DNA of 64,000 nucleotides from JAUIET01 sp039111475 (lineage in GTDB: Bacteria; Pseudomonadota; Gammaproteobacteria; Pseudomonadales; JAUIET01): assembly GCA_039111475.1 (NCBI GenBank), contig JBCCIP010000015.1:48351-112350 (forward strand). Direction: 5' to 3'. Position 1 is the first letter of the stretch. Every line of letters begins with the position of its first letter. Position numbers and translations under genes: made by a program. This document shows, in pieces, positions 8,228-17,653 of this stretch. Under the pieces are notes generated by a model that did not search any database, was not told the DNA's origin, and worked only from the letters and a program-made list of their open reading frames with translations.

Positions 8228-10054
8228 TTAATACATGCTATCAATGAGCTCAGCGTATTTCACGTTTACCACTTTACGCTTAAGTTTCATGGTAGGCGTT
8301 AATTCTTCATCTTCCGGATCGAGTAATTGATCTATTAATCGAAATTTCTTTACGGTTTCTACGCGTGCGAACTTGGTATTAACAGCTTCGATCTCTTCCC
8401 AGATCAAATCCTGCACTTCACGAGTGTGACACAGGCTTGTGTAATTGGTAAACGGTACATTGGCGTCTTGCGCAAACTTGGTCACGTTCTCTTCATCGAT
8501 CATCACCAGGCAGCTCAAATAAGGCCGCTTGTCTCCCACCACGACCGCATCCGATATATAGGCCGAGAATTTCAGGCGGTTCTCGATCTCGCTGGGCGTA
8601 ATGTTCTTACCACCAGCCGTAATAATAATGTCTTTTAGTCGATCCAGAATATAGATGTAACCATCATCATCGATTCGACCCACATCGCCGGTGTGTAGCC
8701 ACCCATCAACTATGGTGGATGCCGTTTTTTGGGCATTATTCCAATAGCCTTGTATCACACCAGGGCCACGAATCAGAAGCTCGCCTTCTTCTGATAGACG
8801 CACCTCAGTGCCTGGTACTGCTTTACCGATACTGCCAACGCGGCTATCGCCGGCTAGATTTGCTGTCGCAAGCCCTGTGCACTCGGTCTGACCATACACT
8901 TCATACATGGGCTTACCCAATGCCCAAAACCAATCAATCAACTCCGGCGCGATAGGTGCAGCGGCTGTTGACAACCATCTAGCATCGTGAATACCCAGGT
9001 ACTTGCGACAATTTTTCAGCACGGCGTAGTGAGCCAGTAAACCTTTCAGGCGAAGCCACATGGGCGCATTGCGATCGCTCTGCTGGTATTCTGCCAGCTC
9101 TGTGCCCACTGCTAGAGCCTTTTCATAACTCCAGCGACCTAACGCGGTGGCATCCTTCAATTTGATCGCAATGTTTGCAAATTGTTTTTCCCATACTCGC
9201 GGTACGGCAAAGTGAACCGAAGGAGAAACTTCCTGCTGATCCTGATTCACTGTTTCAAGGCTTTCTACAATATTGACTATCGAACAGCTCTCCATCGGCG
9301 AAAATGTATAGAACATACGCCCGGCGATATGCGCCAAGGGCAAGAAGCAAAGTTGTTCATCATCGGGAGTGATATTGTATACATCCTGAATCACCTGAGA
9401 CATGTACAGCATGTTGCGCTGGCTTATCATGGCGCCTTTGGGTGGGCCTGTTGTGCCTGAGGTATAAGTGAGCACCATCACATCATCGGGTTCAGCAGCT
9501 CCAATTTGATCCACCCAATCCCCCGGGTTTTGCGCTGCGTAGTCACGGCCAATTGCCTGAAGCTCTGCAAAACTAATGCACTGAGGGTCACGCAGGGTTT
9601 GCAAACCGTCCATGTCGAAGATAATGATCTTTTCCAGGCATGTAGTGCGCTCACGCACTTCCAACACCTTATCCAACTGTTCTTCATCTTCAGCAAAATA
9701 AAACCGTGTCTTGCTGTCAGTGATCAGGTACTCCACCTGCTCCGCCACGTCGGTGGGGTACACACCATTGCAGATACCACCCGCGCCGATAATACCCAGA
9801 TCCGCAAACATCCACTCCTTATTGATTTCTGACGCGATGGAGCAGACATCGCCGCGCTGCAAACCCAGAGAGATCAAACCCAGGCCAGCGAAACTGGCTT
9901 GCTCGCCGTAATCAGACCAGGTGTATTCGTTCCAAATGCCAAAGTCCTTTTCACGCAGTGCCACTTTATTAGGCAGGTCAAGCACGCGTTTCCAGAATAA
10001 GCTGCTGATGGTGTTGCATCCAGCAACGTCTATAGTGACGGCGTCCGTACTCAT
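8228..10054 (-). CDS. Long-chain acyl-CoA synthetase (AMP-forming)
   Basis: This 608-residue member of the ANL superfamily has the P-loop-like motif LTYTSGTTGPPKGAMI (residues 195-210), YGQTECTG for ATP/adenylate binding, and DGWLHTGDVGRIDDDGYIYILDRLKD as the hinge. The Lys-containing C-terminal subdomain follows. Its length and the split-type C-terminus match FadD15-like long-chain acyl-CoA ligases. It activates an imported carboxylate with ATP and CoA in the cytoplasm. Its ATG overlaps the livF stop codon (TGATG), implying translational coupling. The binding-protein gene follows after 10 bases. Placing the ligase within the transporter operon indicates import coupled to CoA activation. Confidence 0.93.
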   Translation of the reverse strand: MSTDAVTIDVAGCNTISSLFWKRVLDLPNKVALREKDFGIWNEYTWSDYGEQASFAGLGLISLGLQRGDVCSIASEINKEWMFADLGIIGAGGICNGVYPTDVAEQVEYLITDSKTRFYFAEDEEQLDKVLEVRERTTCLEKIIIFDMDGLQTLRDPQCISFAELQAIGRDYAAQNPGDWVDQIGAAEPDDVMVLTYTSGTTGPPKGAMISQRNMLYMSQVIQDVYNITPDDEQLCFLPLAHIAGRMFYTFSPMESCSIVNIVESLETVNQDQQEVSPSVHFAVPRVWEKQFANIAIKLKDATALGRWSYEKALAVGTELAEYQQSDRNAPMWLRLKGLLAHYAVLKNCRKYLGIHDARWLSTAAAPIAPELIDWFWALGKPMYEVYGQTECTGLATANLAGDSRVGSIGKAVPGTEVRLSEEGELLIRGPGVIQGYWNNAQKTASTIVDGWLHTGDVGRIDDDGYIYILDRLKDIIITAGGKNITPSEIENRLKFSAYISDAVVVGDKRPYLSCLVMIDEENVTKFAQDANVPFTNYTSLCHTREVQDLIWEEIEAVNTKFARVETVKKFRLIDQLLDPEDEELTPTMKLKRKVVNVKYAELIDSMY

Positions 10055-10821
10055 CAGCGCCAGGTCTTCCGTTGCTTCCAGCGTCGGCCACCGCGAACGC
10101 CTTCGTCTTTCATACCAAGATAAAATTCCTGAATATCCGTGGCTTGCCGAAGCCTCTCCGTTGTATCTTCCATCACAATTCGGCCGTTTTCCATCACGTA
10201 GCCGTATTCGCTGATATCCAACGCCACCTTTGCGTTCTGTTCCACCAACAGCACCGTTATTCCACGTTCTTTATTCAAGCGAGTAATAATTGTGGCAATC
10301 TCAGCTACGTACTTAGGTGACAAACCAAGCGATGGTTCATCCAATAACATTAGTCGCGGTGCCAACATCAGGGCCCGCCCAATCGCGAGCATTTGTTGCT
10401 GGCCGCCGCTTAGAAAGCCCGCCGCCTGTGCGCGTTTCTCAAGTAACACCGGAAAATATTGGTACACAGCATCAAGGTCGCTTTTAACTTTTTTGTCTTT
10501 GCGACTGTATGCTCCGGTCAAGAGGTTTTCTTCAACATTCAGAAACGGGAACACTTCACGCCCTTCAGGCACATGCGCAATACCTCGCCTGGCGATTACG
10601 TCTGGGTCCAGATTAACAATGGGCTCGCCATCCAGGTCCACCGAGCCTTTCTGGGGCTCCATTGCACCGCTAATGGTTTTCAGTACCGTAGTTTTGCCCG
10701 CACCGTTCGCGCCGAGCAAGGTCACTATCTGCCCTGCTCTTACTTCCAGGCTCACGCCACGTATGGCCATAATCGGGCCATAGTAGGTTTCAATATTCTT
10801 AACGATCAGAGAACCAGCCAT
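10054..10821 (-). CDS. livF: LivF-type ABC transporter ATPase
   Basis: The first ATG (10821) is preferred over two in-frame TTG codons upstream; a GAGG lies about 10 bases before it. The 255-residue ATPase has Walker A GANGAGKTT, signature LSGGQQQMLAIGRAL, Walker B LMLLDEPSLGL and the LVEQNAKVALDIS H-loop region variant typical of LivF. It powers the LivHM permease together with LivG. Twelve bases separate it from livG, and its stop overlaps the start of the acyl-CoA synthetase gene. Confidence 0.93.
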   Translation of the reverse strand: MAGSLIVKNIETYYGPIMAIRGVSLEVRAGQIVTLLGANGAGKTTVLKTISGAMEPQKGSVDLDGEPIVNLDPDVIARRGIAHVPEGREVFPFLNVEENLLTGAYSRKDKKVKSDLDAVYQYFPVLLEKRAQAAGFLSGGQQQMLAIGRALMLAPRLMLLDEPSLGLSPKYVAEIATIITRLNKERGITVLLVEQNAKVALDISEYGYVMENGRIVMEDTTERLRQATDIQEFYLGMKDEGVRGGRRWKQRKTWR

Positions 10822-10833
10822 CGCCAACAAGCC

Positions 10834-11595
10834 TCAATCGCCAAGATACGCGCGTTGCACGTCTGGATGGTTTTGAATGTCTGCCGGTGTGCCCAGTGCC
10901 ACAAACGCGCCATCCGCAATTGCCAGAACTCGGTCAGACGATCTCGAGACCAAATTCATATCGTGCTCAACCATAATGATGGTCGCACCATAGTCTCTAG
11001 TGATGTCCTCAATCCAGAATGAAACGTCTTCGGTTTCCTCAGGGTTCAAGCCCGATGACGGTTCATCAAGTAGTAACAGCTTTGGTTGAATACACAAGGC
11101 GCGTGCCACCTCAACCATCTTTCGAACGCCATACGGCAAGCTGCCAATCACCTGATTCCTGTGGCTTTGCAAATCCAGCAGATCAATTACGTCTTCAACT
11201 GTGCGCCTGAAAGCAAGCTCTTGCTCGCGCACTGGTGGCAAAAACAATAGTTCACTGAGCAAATTACTGCGTCTGTGTACATGCCGGCCAATCAGCATAT
11301 TGTTCAATACGGTTTCATGCTCGAACAATTCCGTATTCTGAAAGGTACGCGCAATACCCAAGGAAGCAATGCAGTGCGCAGGCTGAGATAGTATGCTTTC
11401 TCCCGCAAAAACAATGTCACCCGAATCTGCGTCGTACAAGCGACTGATCAAATTGAATATGCTGGTTTTGCCGGCTCCGTTCGGGCCAATAATACTGAAC
11501 ACTTCTCCTTGCTCAACATCAAAACTGATGTCTCGCACGGCGTGCACACCTCCGAAGCTCAACGCGAGTTTTTGCGCACTTAGCAACACACTCAC
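10834..11595 (-). CDS. livG: LivG-type ABC transporter ATPase
   Basis: This 253-residue ATPase starts with GTG at 11595, overlapping the livM stop by 4 bases. Walker A is GPNGAGKTS, the signature region is LPYGVRKMVEVARAL (in place of LSGGQ, as is common in LivG), Walker B is LLLLDEPSSGLNP, and the H-loop is MVEHDMNLV. The RTFQNTELFEHETVLNNM Q-loop segment is characteristic of LivG. It forms the ATPase dimer with LivF for the permease encoded immediately upstream. Confidence 0.93.
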   Translation of the reverse strand: MSVLLSAQKLALSFGGVHAVRDISFDVEQGEVFSIIGPNGAGKTSIFNLISRLYDADSGDIVFAGESILSQPAHCIASLGIARTFQNTELFEHETVLNNMLIGRHVHRRSNLLSELLFLPPVREQELAFRRTVEDVIDLLDLQSHRNQVIGSLPYGVRKMVEVARALCIQPKLLLLDEPSSGLNPEETEDVSFWIEDITRDYGATIIMVEHDMNLVSRSSDRVLAIADGAFVALGTPADIQNHPDVQRAYLGD

Positions 11596-12668
11596 CGTAA
11601 ACGCTCCGTGCGCAAATACGATTTCTGGCGTTTGTGAGTTGCCTTGCGATACAGTGGAAATTCATCGAAGAATTGTTTTATCTTCAACCATCGACCGTAA
11701 ACCCCCAGTGGCTCAAAGATGAGAAACAACACCAGTATCAAGCCGAACAAACCCGGTTCAAGACCTGGTATCTGGCCGATTGCAGCTGGCAGGGTATCGC
11801 GCATGATCGCAATAAACTGTGGCAGTACCACAATGAATATGGCGCCGTAAAACACGCCATGCATTGACCCCAGGCCACCAACTACCACCATCAGCAATAG
11901 TTGTATCGACGTTAACATGGTGAAGGCGTCAGGAGCTAAATACCCCAGCTTGTGCGCAAACAGTGCGCCAGCAATACCGGTAAAGCCGGCCGACACCGCA
12001 AACGCGACGGTTTTTGTGCGGGCTAAATTAATGCCCATGCTTTGCGCGGAAATTTCGGAGTCCCTGATCGCCACCATGGACCTACCGGTTGGACTGCGCA
12101 GCAAGTTAAGCGCCGCTAACAAACACAGCAACACGGTAACCAGACACAAATAATAAAATGGGGCACCGTGACCAAGATCCAGGCCCATCAACATCGCATC
12201 TGGAACTACCTGGCCACGAAAGCCACCGGTCACGGATTCCCAATGCGCAATAATTTGTTCCACAATGTGCGCGAAGGCGAGCGTGGCGATTGCCAGATAG
12301 ATGCCTGTCATTCGCAGCGTTGGTCTACCGACCATAGCGCCCGCTGATGCACTGATCAAACCTGCCAATAGCATAGAAATGGGCAGTGGAATGCCCTTGC
12401 CAATAAACCAGGAGTGCGCGTAAGCGCCAATTGCCAGAAAGGCGGCGTGACCCAGGCTGACCAATCCAGTATGACCCACCAACAACATTAGACCAATGCC
12501 AGCGATGGAATAAATGTAGACTAGGGACAACTCGCCCAAATAAAAGGTATCGAGAAAAAGCGGTGCAACGACGACTACCATCGCAAGTAGGCCAAACCAA
12601 AAACGTTGACCATTGTGCTTAAACACATCAATGTCTTGCTGGTAGCGGGTTTTAAGTATGAATCGCAT
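11592..12668 (-). CDS. livM: LivM-type ABC transporter permease
   Basis: This 358-residue inner-membrane protein has about ten hydrophobic segments and the LivM hallmark sequences LVGHTGLVSLGHAAFLAIGAY and GGLGSMHGVFYGAIFIVVLPQ. It starts at ATG 12668, 15 bases after livH. The C-terminal tail is rich in basic and aromatic residues. It forms the membrane channel with LivH. Confidence 0.93.
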   Translation of the reverse strand: MRFILKTRYQQDIDVFKHNGQRFWFGLLAMVVVVAPLFLDTFYLGELSLVYIYSIAGIGLMLLVGHTGLVSLGHAAFLAIGAYAHSWFIGKGIPLPISMLLAGLISASAGAMVGRPTLRMTGIYLAIATLAFAHIVEQIIAHWESVTGGFRGQVVPDAMLMGLDLGHGAPFYYLCLVTVLLCLLAALNLLRSPTGRSMVAIRDSEISAQSMGINLARTKTVAFAVSAGFTGIAGALFAHKLGYLAPDAFTMLTSIQLLLMVVVGGLGSMHGVFYGAIFIVVLPQFIAIMRDTLPAAIGQIPGLEPGLFGLILVLFLIFEPLGVYGRWLKIKQFFDEFPLYRKATHKRQKSYLRTERLR

Positions 12669-12683
12669 CGCAGTTTTAAGGCT

Positions 12684-13553
12684 CTATACTTTTTTCTGCT
12701 GAATGCTGGCAAATAAACCTTGCGGTCTGACCAGCAGCATCACCAGCAACATCACATAGGCCGTGGTGGCGGCTATTCCAGGGGGTAAATACAGGTTGGC
12801 GAATTGTTCTGCAACGCCAACAATCAAGCCGCCCAATATGGCACCTGGTAAGCTGCCAAAGCCACCTACAATGGCGGCACAGAATGCTTTAATACCGATG
12901 AATCCCATTACTGGTTCCAGCAAGGACACGGGCGCCACCAACACACCCGCAACGGCGGCCAACGACGCCGATAATGCCCAAACTAATGAATATATACGTT
13001 TAACGGGAATGCCAACGTAGTAAGCGGCCAGCTGGTTTTGCGACGCGGCTTGCATGGCAATGCCTAGACGGGTGAATCGAAAGAACACATAGAATGTCCC
13101 GCAGAGAATTAGAGTACCGATGATTATGGCCAGGTTTTCATACCCTATAGATAGATCGAATATTCTGGCAACGCTGCCGGTAAATGGGTTAGACAGTGTT
13201 TTGGTTTCAGTACCCCAAACGGCACCGGCTAATGCGCGTAAGATGAATCCGAGACCAATGGTGATCATCAGAACGGCGAATGGCGGCTCACCAATCATTG
13301 GGCGAAGTACGCCGCGTTCTATAATGACGCCGATGATGGCCATGCTGATTACAGTGGCCATAAAACCCGGGATGTAGCTCATGCCAAGGATGTTGATAAA
13401 GGTGTAGGCGAGATAAGCGCCCAGCATCATTAACTCACCTTGCGCGAAGTTAACCATTTCGGTGGCTTTGTAGATCAGTACAAAGCCCATGGCGATCAGA
13501 CCATAGACACAGCCCTGAGATACGCCACTGATTAGTATTTGTAGAACTTCCAT
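12684..13553 (-). CDS. livH: LivH-type ABC transporter permease
   Basis: This 289-residue inner-membrane permease starts MEVLQILISGVSQGCVYGLIA and contains the LivH signatures MVNFAQGELMMLGAY and FGSLPGAILGGLIVGVAEQ. It is the first gene of the minus-strand operon that runs livH-livM-livG-livF-ligase-binding protein-PLD-thiolase-DUF35. The 200 bases upstream (13554-13753) are AT-rich with a 9-base A run and presumably hold the operon promoter, although I cannot place its elements confidently. Confidence 0.93.
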   Translation of the reverse strand: MEVLQILISGVSQGCVYGLIAMGFVLIYKATEMVNFAQGELMMLGAYLAYTFINILGMSYIPGFMATVISMAIIGVIIERGVLRPMIGEPPFAVLMITIGLGFILRALAGAVWGTETKTLSNPFTGSVARIFDLSIGYENLAIIIGTLILCGTFYVFFRFTRLGIAMQAASQNQLAAYYVGIPVKRIYSLVWALSASLAAVAGVLVAPVSLLEPVMGFIGIKAFCAAIVGGFGSLPGAILGGLIVGVAEQFANLYLPPGIAATTAYVMLLVMLLVRPQGLFASIQQKKV

Positions 13554-13753
13554 CGTTTTATTTTGCTTATTGATAGCTAGCGCAAAAAAAAATGGCTATA
13601 AATACATTTTGTGCCAGATTCAAGACCGCTGATAAACCGAGTTTGCAGATATTTTACTCCAAGCCATATTGTACCTGCTGCATCTGTATCTGGCTAAGCA
13701 AAGCGGACCACTTCAGCTTTATTCCCAATGCGTTACAGAACCCAGAAAATCAA

Positions 13754-14188
13754 TTATTCAGCCGATAACACACTCATATCCCCTTTAAGCATCGCCCACT
13801 GCACATCACGCCGCACAATTCGCCAGCCATCCGCCTGGCGCGCCCAGCGGTCTATATACTCTCCATTACTGTCAAAAAAGCGGTCTGACTTGTCGCCCGC
13901 ACCTTGATGTCTAGCCTGCACATAGCTGCGCGTTACTGCTTCGTGGGCGTTGAATTCAATCTGAATACTGCCAAGCAGATGCTGTGATGATCCGCAGGGG
14001 TCGAGATACGTTTTAAAGTTAGCGGTTAAGGCCTCAATGCCCTGTTGTTCTTTGCCATCACCGTAGTTAAAGCTGATATTGATATCAAATACCTGCTGAA
14101 CATCCTGCCAACGGCGCCCATCAAGAATTCGGGCAAATTCACCGAGTTTATTGAGAATTTCTCGCTCGTCGCTATATAGGGTAGACAT
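13754..14188 (-). CDS. SnoaL-like / NTF2-fold protein
   Basis: This 144-residue protein has the NTF2-like (SnoaL_4) pattern. An N-terminal helix region (EREILNKLGEFARILDGRRWQDVQQVFD) is followed by antiparallel strands ending in GEYIDRWARQADGWRIVRRDVQW. Such proteins include ring-hydroxylating dioxygenase beta-like subunits, polyketide cyclases and steroid isomerase-like enzymes, so the fold does not fix a reaction. It stands alone upstream of the liv operon on the same strand, separated by 200 bases, and is divergent from the class II aldolase gene. Confidence 0.78.
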   Translation of the reverse strand: MSTLYSDEREILNKLGEFARILDGRRWQDVQQVFDINISFNYGDGKEQQGIEALTANFKTYLDPCGSSQHLLGSIQIEFNAHEAVTRSYVQARHQGAGDKSDRFFDSNGEYIDRWARQADGWRIVRRDVQWAMLKGDMSVLSAE

Positions 14189-14343
14189 TGCTTCAGCCTG
14201 CTATTGAGTTGCAAAAGAGGATTATAACGCCACTGAAACTACTCGATAATTTAACCACCAGACCGGTGCAGTGCGACAATCTGCTACCGAATTCGGCGCC
14301 TTTTGCAGTATAATGCGCTTGTTGAAATCTCCTGGTGGTCCCC

Positions 14344-15132
14344 ATGTCAAAGAAATTCGAAGACGATATTGCAGCGTTTCAAGAAAGCGCAACCGCTGGT
14401 TTCGAAAACGTTGAGGCAGAGCGTTTGCATCGCAAGCAGCGACTGGCCGCGGGATTGCGCACTATGGGTCGTCTTCATCTTGCTGAGGGTGTTGCCGGAC
14501 ATGTTACGGTGCGAGACCCCGAGTTTCCGGACCGCTTTTGGGTAAATCCATTTGGGCATAATTTTAAGCTGATGACCGTGAGTGATCTGATCTGTGTTGA
14601 CCACACGGGTGAGGTGGTAATTGGCGACCGACCTGTCAATGCAGCGGCTTTTGCGATTCATAGTGAACTGCATAAAGCTCGACCAGACGTGGTGGCAGCG
14701 GCGCACTCACACTCAATGTATGGGCGCACCTTTTCAACGCTGGGCAAACCTCTGAAAATGATTTCGCAAGACGCTACTATGTTTTACAACGATGTGGCGC
14801 TGTGCGACGACGGTAGTGGTGCTGTGGTTGCCAGTACCGATGTATCGAAAAAAATGGGCGTGGCCCTCGGTCAGAAAAAAGCGCTGATTCATCAGAATCA
14901 CGGCCTGATTACTACCGGCGGATCAGTGGATGCTGCCGTGTGGTGGTTTATTGCGCTTGAGCGTGTTTGCCAGAGCCAGCTACTGGCAGAATCATCAGGT
15001 GACCCGGTCGAAATTCCAAGGAGTTTGTGCGAAGAAGGTTTTGAGGTGCAAGGCCATGATCTTGCGGGATGGTTTCAATTCCAGCCATTTTGGGATGAGC
15101 TGGTTGCACGTGAGCCGGAATTTTTAAACTAA
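14344..15132 (+). CDS. Class II aldolase/adducin family protein
   Basis: Start ATG 14344 (MSKKFEDDIAAFQES) is preferred over an in-frame GTG at 14335. The 262-residue protein has the zinc-binding His residues of the class II aldolase fold (AAAHSHSMYGR and LIHQNHGLITTGG). The substrate is not predictable: members act as sugar-phosphate aldolases, epimerases, decarboxylases or, in catabolic clusters, hydratase/aldolase-like proteins. It is the first gene of a plus-strand series leading to the APH-like kinase, GST and GAPDH/ArsJ. Confidence 0.88.
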   Translation: MSKKFEDDIAAFQESATAGFENVEAERLHRKQRLAAGLRTMGRLHLAEGVAGHVTVRDPEFPDRFWVNPFGHNFKLMTVSDLICVDHTGEVVIGDRPVNAAAFAIHSELHKARPDVVAAAHSHSMYGRTFSTLGKPLKMISQDATMFYNDVALCDDGSGAVVASTDVSKKMGVALGQKKALIHQNHGLITTGGSVDAAVWWFIALERVCQSQLLAESSGDPVEIPRSLCEEGFEVQGHDLAGWFQFQPFWDELVAREPEFLN

Positions 15133-15224
15133 ACACTTTTTGTCAGCGGCACTAAACTGCCTTCTTCTTTTTGCTGCACCTATGGCGCGCATAGCCACCA
15201 ATTCAGCCGAGCGTACGCCAGCAG

Positions 15225-16601
15225 GTGGATAATCTAGAGCCCTTGCTGGCACGGCAGCTTGCTGGGTTTGAAGCACTGAAAAAATGTCAGCAGCTTACCA
15301 ACGGTGCGAGTCAGGAAACCTATCGGGTGGTTGCTCAGACCAAAACCGGGGAGCGTCAGCTGGCGTTAAGACGTTGCCCACCTTCACAGCAGGCAAGCTC
15401 AACAGTAGGCCAAATCAGTTTGGCAACGGAAGCCCAGTTGGTGCAGCTTGCGCATGATGCTGACATTCCAACGCCTGAGATAATCTACGTACTGCAGGAC
15501 AGCGATGGCCTTGGTGAAGGCTTTCTTATGCAATGGCTGAACGGGGAAACTCGAGGCCAGCGTATTATTCGATCTGAACATCTGGCATCTGTCAGGCCCA
15601 TGCTGGCCAGACAATGCGGCGAGATTCTTGCGCGTTTGCACGCGATCGATGTGAGCGCCGAACTCAGTGAGCAACTACCCCATGTCACATCAGAGGGCCT
15701 GGTTAGGGAAACCTGGGACTGGTACCAGTCTTTGAAGGTACCGCAACCCATGATCGACTTCACCGCTCGCTGGCTGCTTGATCATTTGCCTGAGCAATCA
15801 CGGCAAACACTGGTGCACGGTGATTTTCGAAACGGCAACCTGATGGTTGACGAGAGGGGCGTCTGTGCAGTGTTGGATTGGGAACTTGCACAAATTGGCG
15901 ACCCGGTGCGTGATCTTGGCTGGTTGTGCGTCAACTCGTGGCGCTTTGGGCATCAAGAGTTAGCCGTTGGCGGGTTTGGCAAGGTTGAAGATTTACTGAC
16001 GGCTTACGAATCGGTGTCCGGGTTGAACGTAAACAGAGACGATTTACGCTTTTGGCAAGTATTCGGCTCGTTCTGGTGGTCGGCCGCTACGCTTAACATG
16101 GCGGCAACCTGGCGCACTGGCGAAACACCAAGCCTTGAACGTCCCGTTATTGGAAGGCGTTCGTCAGAAGCCCAAATGGACTGTGTGAACCTGATCATTC
16201 CTGGTGAATTTACTCTTCCTGTCGAGATTGAGCAGAACCAAGGCGCTCAATTACCAATGCCTGCGGAATTACTGGAAGGTGTTCGACACTTTCTCAAACA
16301 TGATATTGCCGGTGGCGATCAACATCACTTCGGCTTTATTGCTAAGGTCGCGGCCAATTCCCTGGGCATCGCGCAGCGCGAGTTACTATACGGTGCGGAC
16401 CTACGCACAGCGGAGAACGCTCGATTGCGTGAGTTGTTTCGAGACAATAGTGCGGACGATCTTCAATGGCAACTGGTTAATCTGTTGCGGTCCAACTTTC
16501 CTCTCGACTCACCCTCGCTTGCCGCACATCTGCGACAAACCGTTGCCGGGCAGCTTTGGATCGATCAACCGGGCTACTCCGCTATTAATCCTGTCGAATA
16601 G
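15225..16601 (+). CDS. APH-family (aminoglycoside phosphotransferase-like) kinase, acyl-CoA dehydrogenase-associated type
   Basis: This 458-residue protein starts at GTG 15225; the only nearby ATG upstream is out of frame. It has the APH/choline-kinase fold with catalytic loop HGDFRNGNLMVDE and metal-binding segment VLDWELAQIGDPVRDLGWLCV. This form, with a C-terminal extension of about 120 residues, is common next to acyl-CoA dehydrogenases in actinobacteria and proteobacteria that degrade steroids or branched acids (FadE36/ACAD10-like). An acyl-CoA dehydrogenase lies 3.3 kb downstream. It probably phosphorylates a hydroxylated acyl-CoA or small alcohol; antibiotic resistance is unlikely. Confidence 0.85.
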   Translation: MDNLEPLLARQLAGFEALKKCQQLTNGASQETYRVVAQTKTGERQLALRRCPPSQQASSTVGQISLATEAQLVQLAHDADIPTPEIIYVLQDSDGLGEGFLMQWLNGETRGQRIIRSEHLASVRPMLARQCGEILARLHAIDVSAELSEQLPHVTSEGLVRETWDWYQSLKVPQPMIDFTARWLLDHLPEQSRQTLVHGDFRNGNLMVDERGVCAVLDWELAQIGDPVRDLGWLCVNSWRFGHQELAVGGFGKVEDLLTAYESVSGLNVNRDDLRFWQVFGSFWWSAATLNMAATWRTGETPSLERPVIGRRSSEAQMDCVNLIIPGEFTLPVEIEQNQGAQLPMPAELLEGVRHFLKHDIAGGDQHHFGFIAKVAANSLGIAQRELLYGADLRTAENARLRELFRDNSADDLQWQLVNLLRSNFPLDSPSLAAHLRQTVAGQLWIDQPGYSAINPVE

Positions 16602-16809
16602 GCCCGTTCAATTGCACCCGGCCGCCGGGCAGGTACGCCGGCGTTGCCTATCGAATAGGCGCACAGGCTCTGCCCGCGCTTAACACTTCACCCCGTATCA
16701 ACTGATTAAGCTCAAACAGATGCAAGCTGAATCCGCTGCCGCGTACCATTTTCTCTGCCAGCAGCGCCATTGGATCTCTACGCCGCCAACAAAGGAGCTG
16801 TTAAACTCT

Positions 16810-17619
16810 GTGCCCAATCAGACACCTCGCGGGCAAACAATGATCGACTTCTATGGGATGGGCAGCCCAAACGTGCTCAAAGTGGCCATTCTTCTGGAAG
16901 AGCTGAGCCTGGATTACCGCAGTCATCGCGTGGGCGTGATGAATGGGGAAAATTTTTCAGCGGACTTTTTGAAACTAAACCCCATTGCCAAGGTGCCGGT
17001 TATTATCGACCACGATGGCGCAGGACCCGATCAACCCATATTCGAGTCTGGCGCCATCCTTATATACCTCGCCGAAACCTACGACTCACCATTATTACCC
17101 TCTAGCGGCAATCAGCGCTGGGAGATTCTCCAGTGGCTTATGTTTCAGATGTCACTGGTTGGACCGATGCTTGGTCAAGTGAATCATTTCCAGCTGCAAC
17201 CCAGTGAGGAGAACAGTTACGCAGCGGGCCGCTATCGTGACCAGGCTGATCGGGCGCTTACAATCATAAATGAACGATTGACAGTGTCGCCATACCTGGG
17301 TGGCAGAGATTACTCGATTGCCGACATCGCGGTGCATCCATGGATGGGCTACATCACGCGGCATCAGTTAGAAGAGCAAGACTACCCCAAGCTCATTGAA
17401 TGGCGCGACTTATTGGATCAACGACCCTCATTTAAGCGAGGGGCCGCCGCTATCGCTGAGATGGACGCAATGGCACCGGCAAACACTGGCCTGCCCACTG
17501 ACCAAGAAATGGATAATTTTTTCGCGCGACGAACACCGGGCCCAAAAGTGGATCTACTCAATTATTTGCGCAAGGGGCCAATGTTCACAACTGAGGCCGA
17601 CAAGAACGCTCAAGATTGA
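16810..17619 (+). CDS. Glutathione S-transferase family protein
   Basis: The thioredoxin-fold N-terminus IDFYGMGSPNVLKVAILLEEL, followed by LNPIAKVPVI and ESGAILIYLAE, and a C-terminal helical domain define a GST of the YfcG/YghU-like type (nu class). Two starts are possible. GTG 16810 is preceded by AAAGGAG at a 12-base spacing; ATG 16840 (MIDFYGMG) matches the usual family N-terminus but lacks a ribosome site. I give the longer form. These enzymes conjugate or reduce substrates with glutathione. A 208-base gap upstream contains a GC-rich inverted repeat (CCCGG-CCG-CCGGG). Confidence 0.88.
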   Translation: MPNQTPRGQTMIDFYGMGSPNVLKVAILLEELSLDYRSHRVGVMNGENFSADFLKLNPIAKVPVIIDHDGAGPDQPIFESGAILIYLAETYDSPLLPSSGNQRWEILQWLMFQMSLVGPMLGQVNHFQLQPSEENSYAAGRYRDQADRALTIINERLTVSPYLGGRDYSIADIAVHPWMGYITRHQLEEQDYPKLIEWRDLLDQRPSFKRGAAAIAEMDAMAPANTGLPTDQEMDNFFARRTPGPKVDLLNYLRKGPMFTTEADKNAQD

Positions 17620-17653
17620 AACCACTTTTACCACTTTTTTTGGAACGTAAAGT

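Noticed and set aside
15225..16601. Aminoglycoside resistance gene
   Set aside because: The C-terminal extension and acyl-CoA dehydrogenase context fit the catabolic APH-like kinase group.
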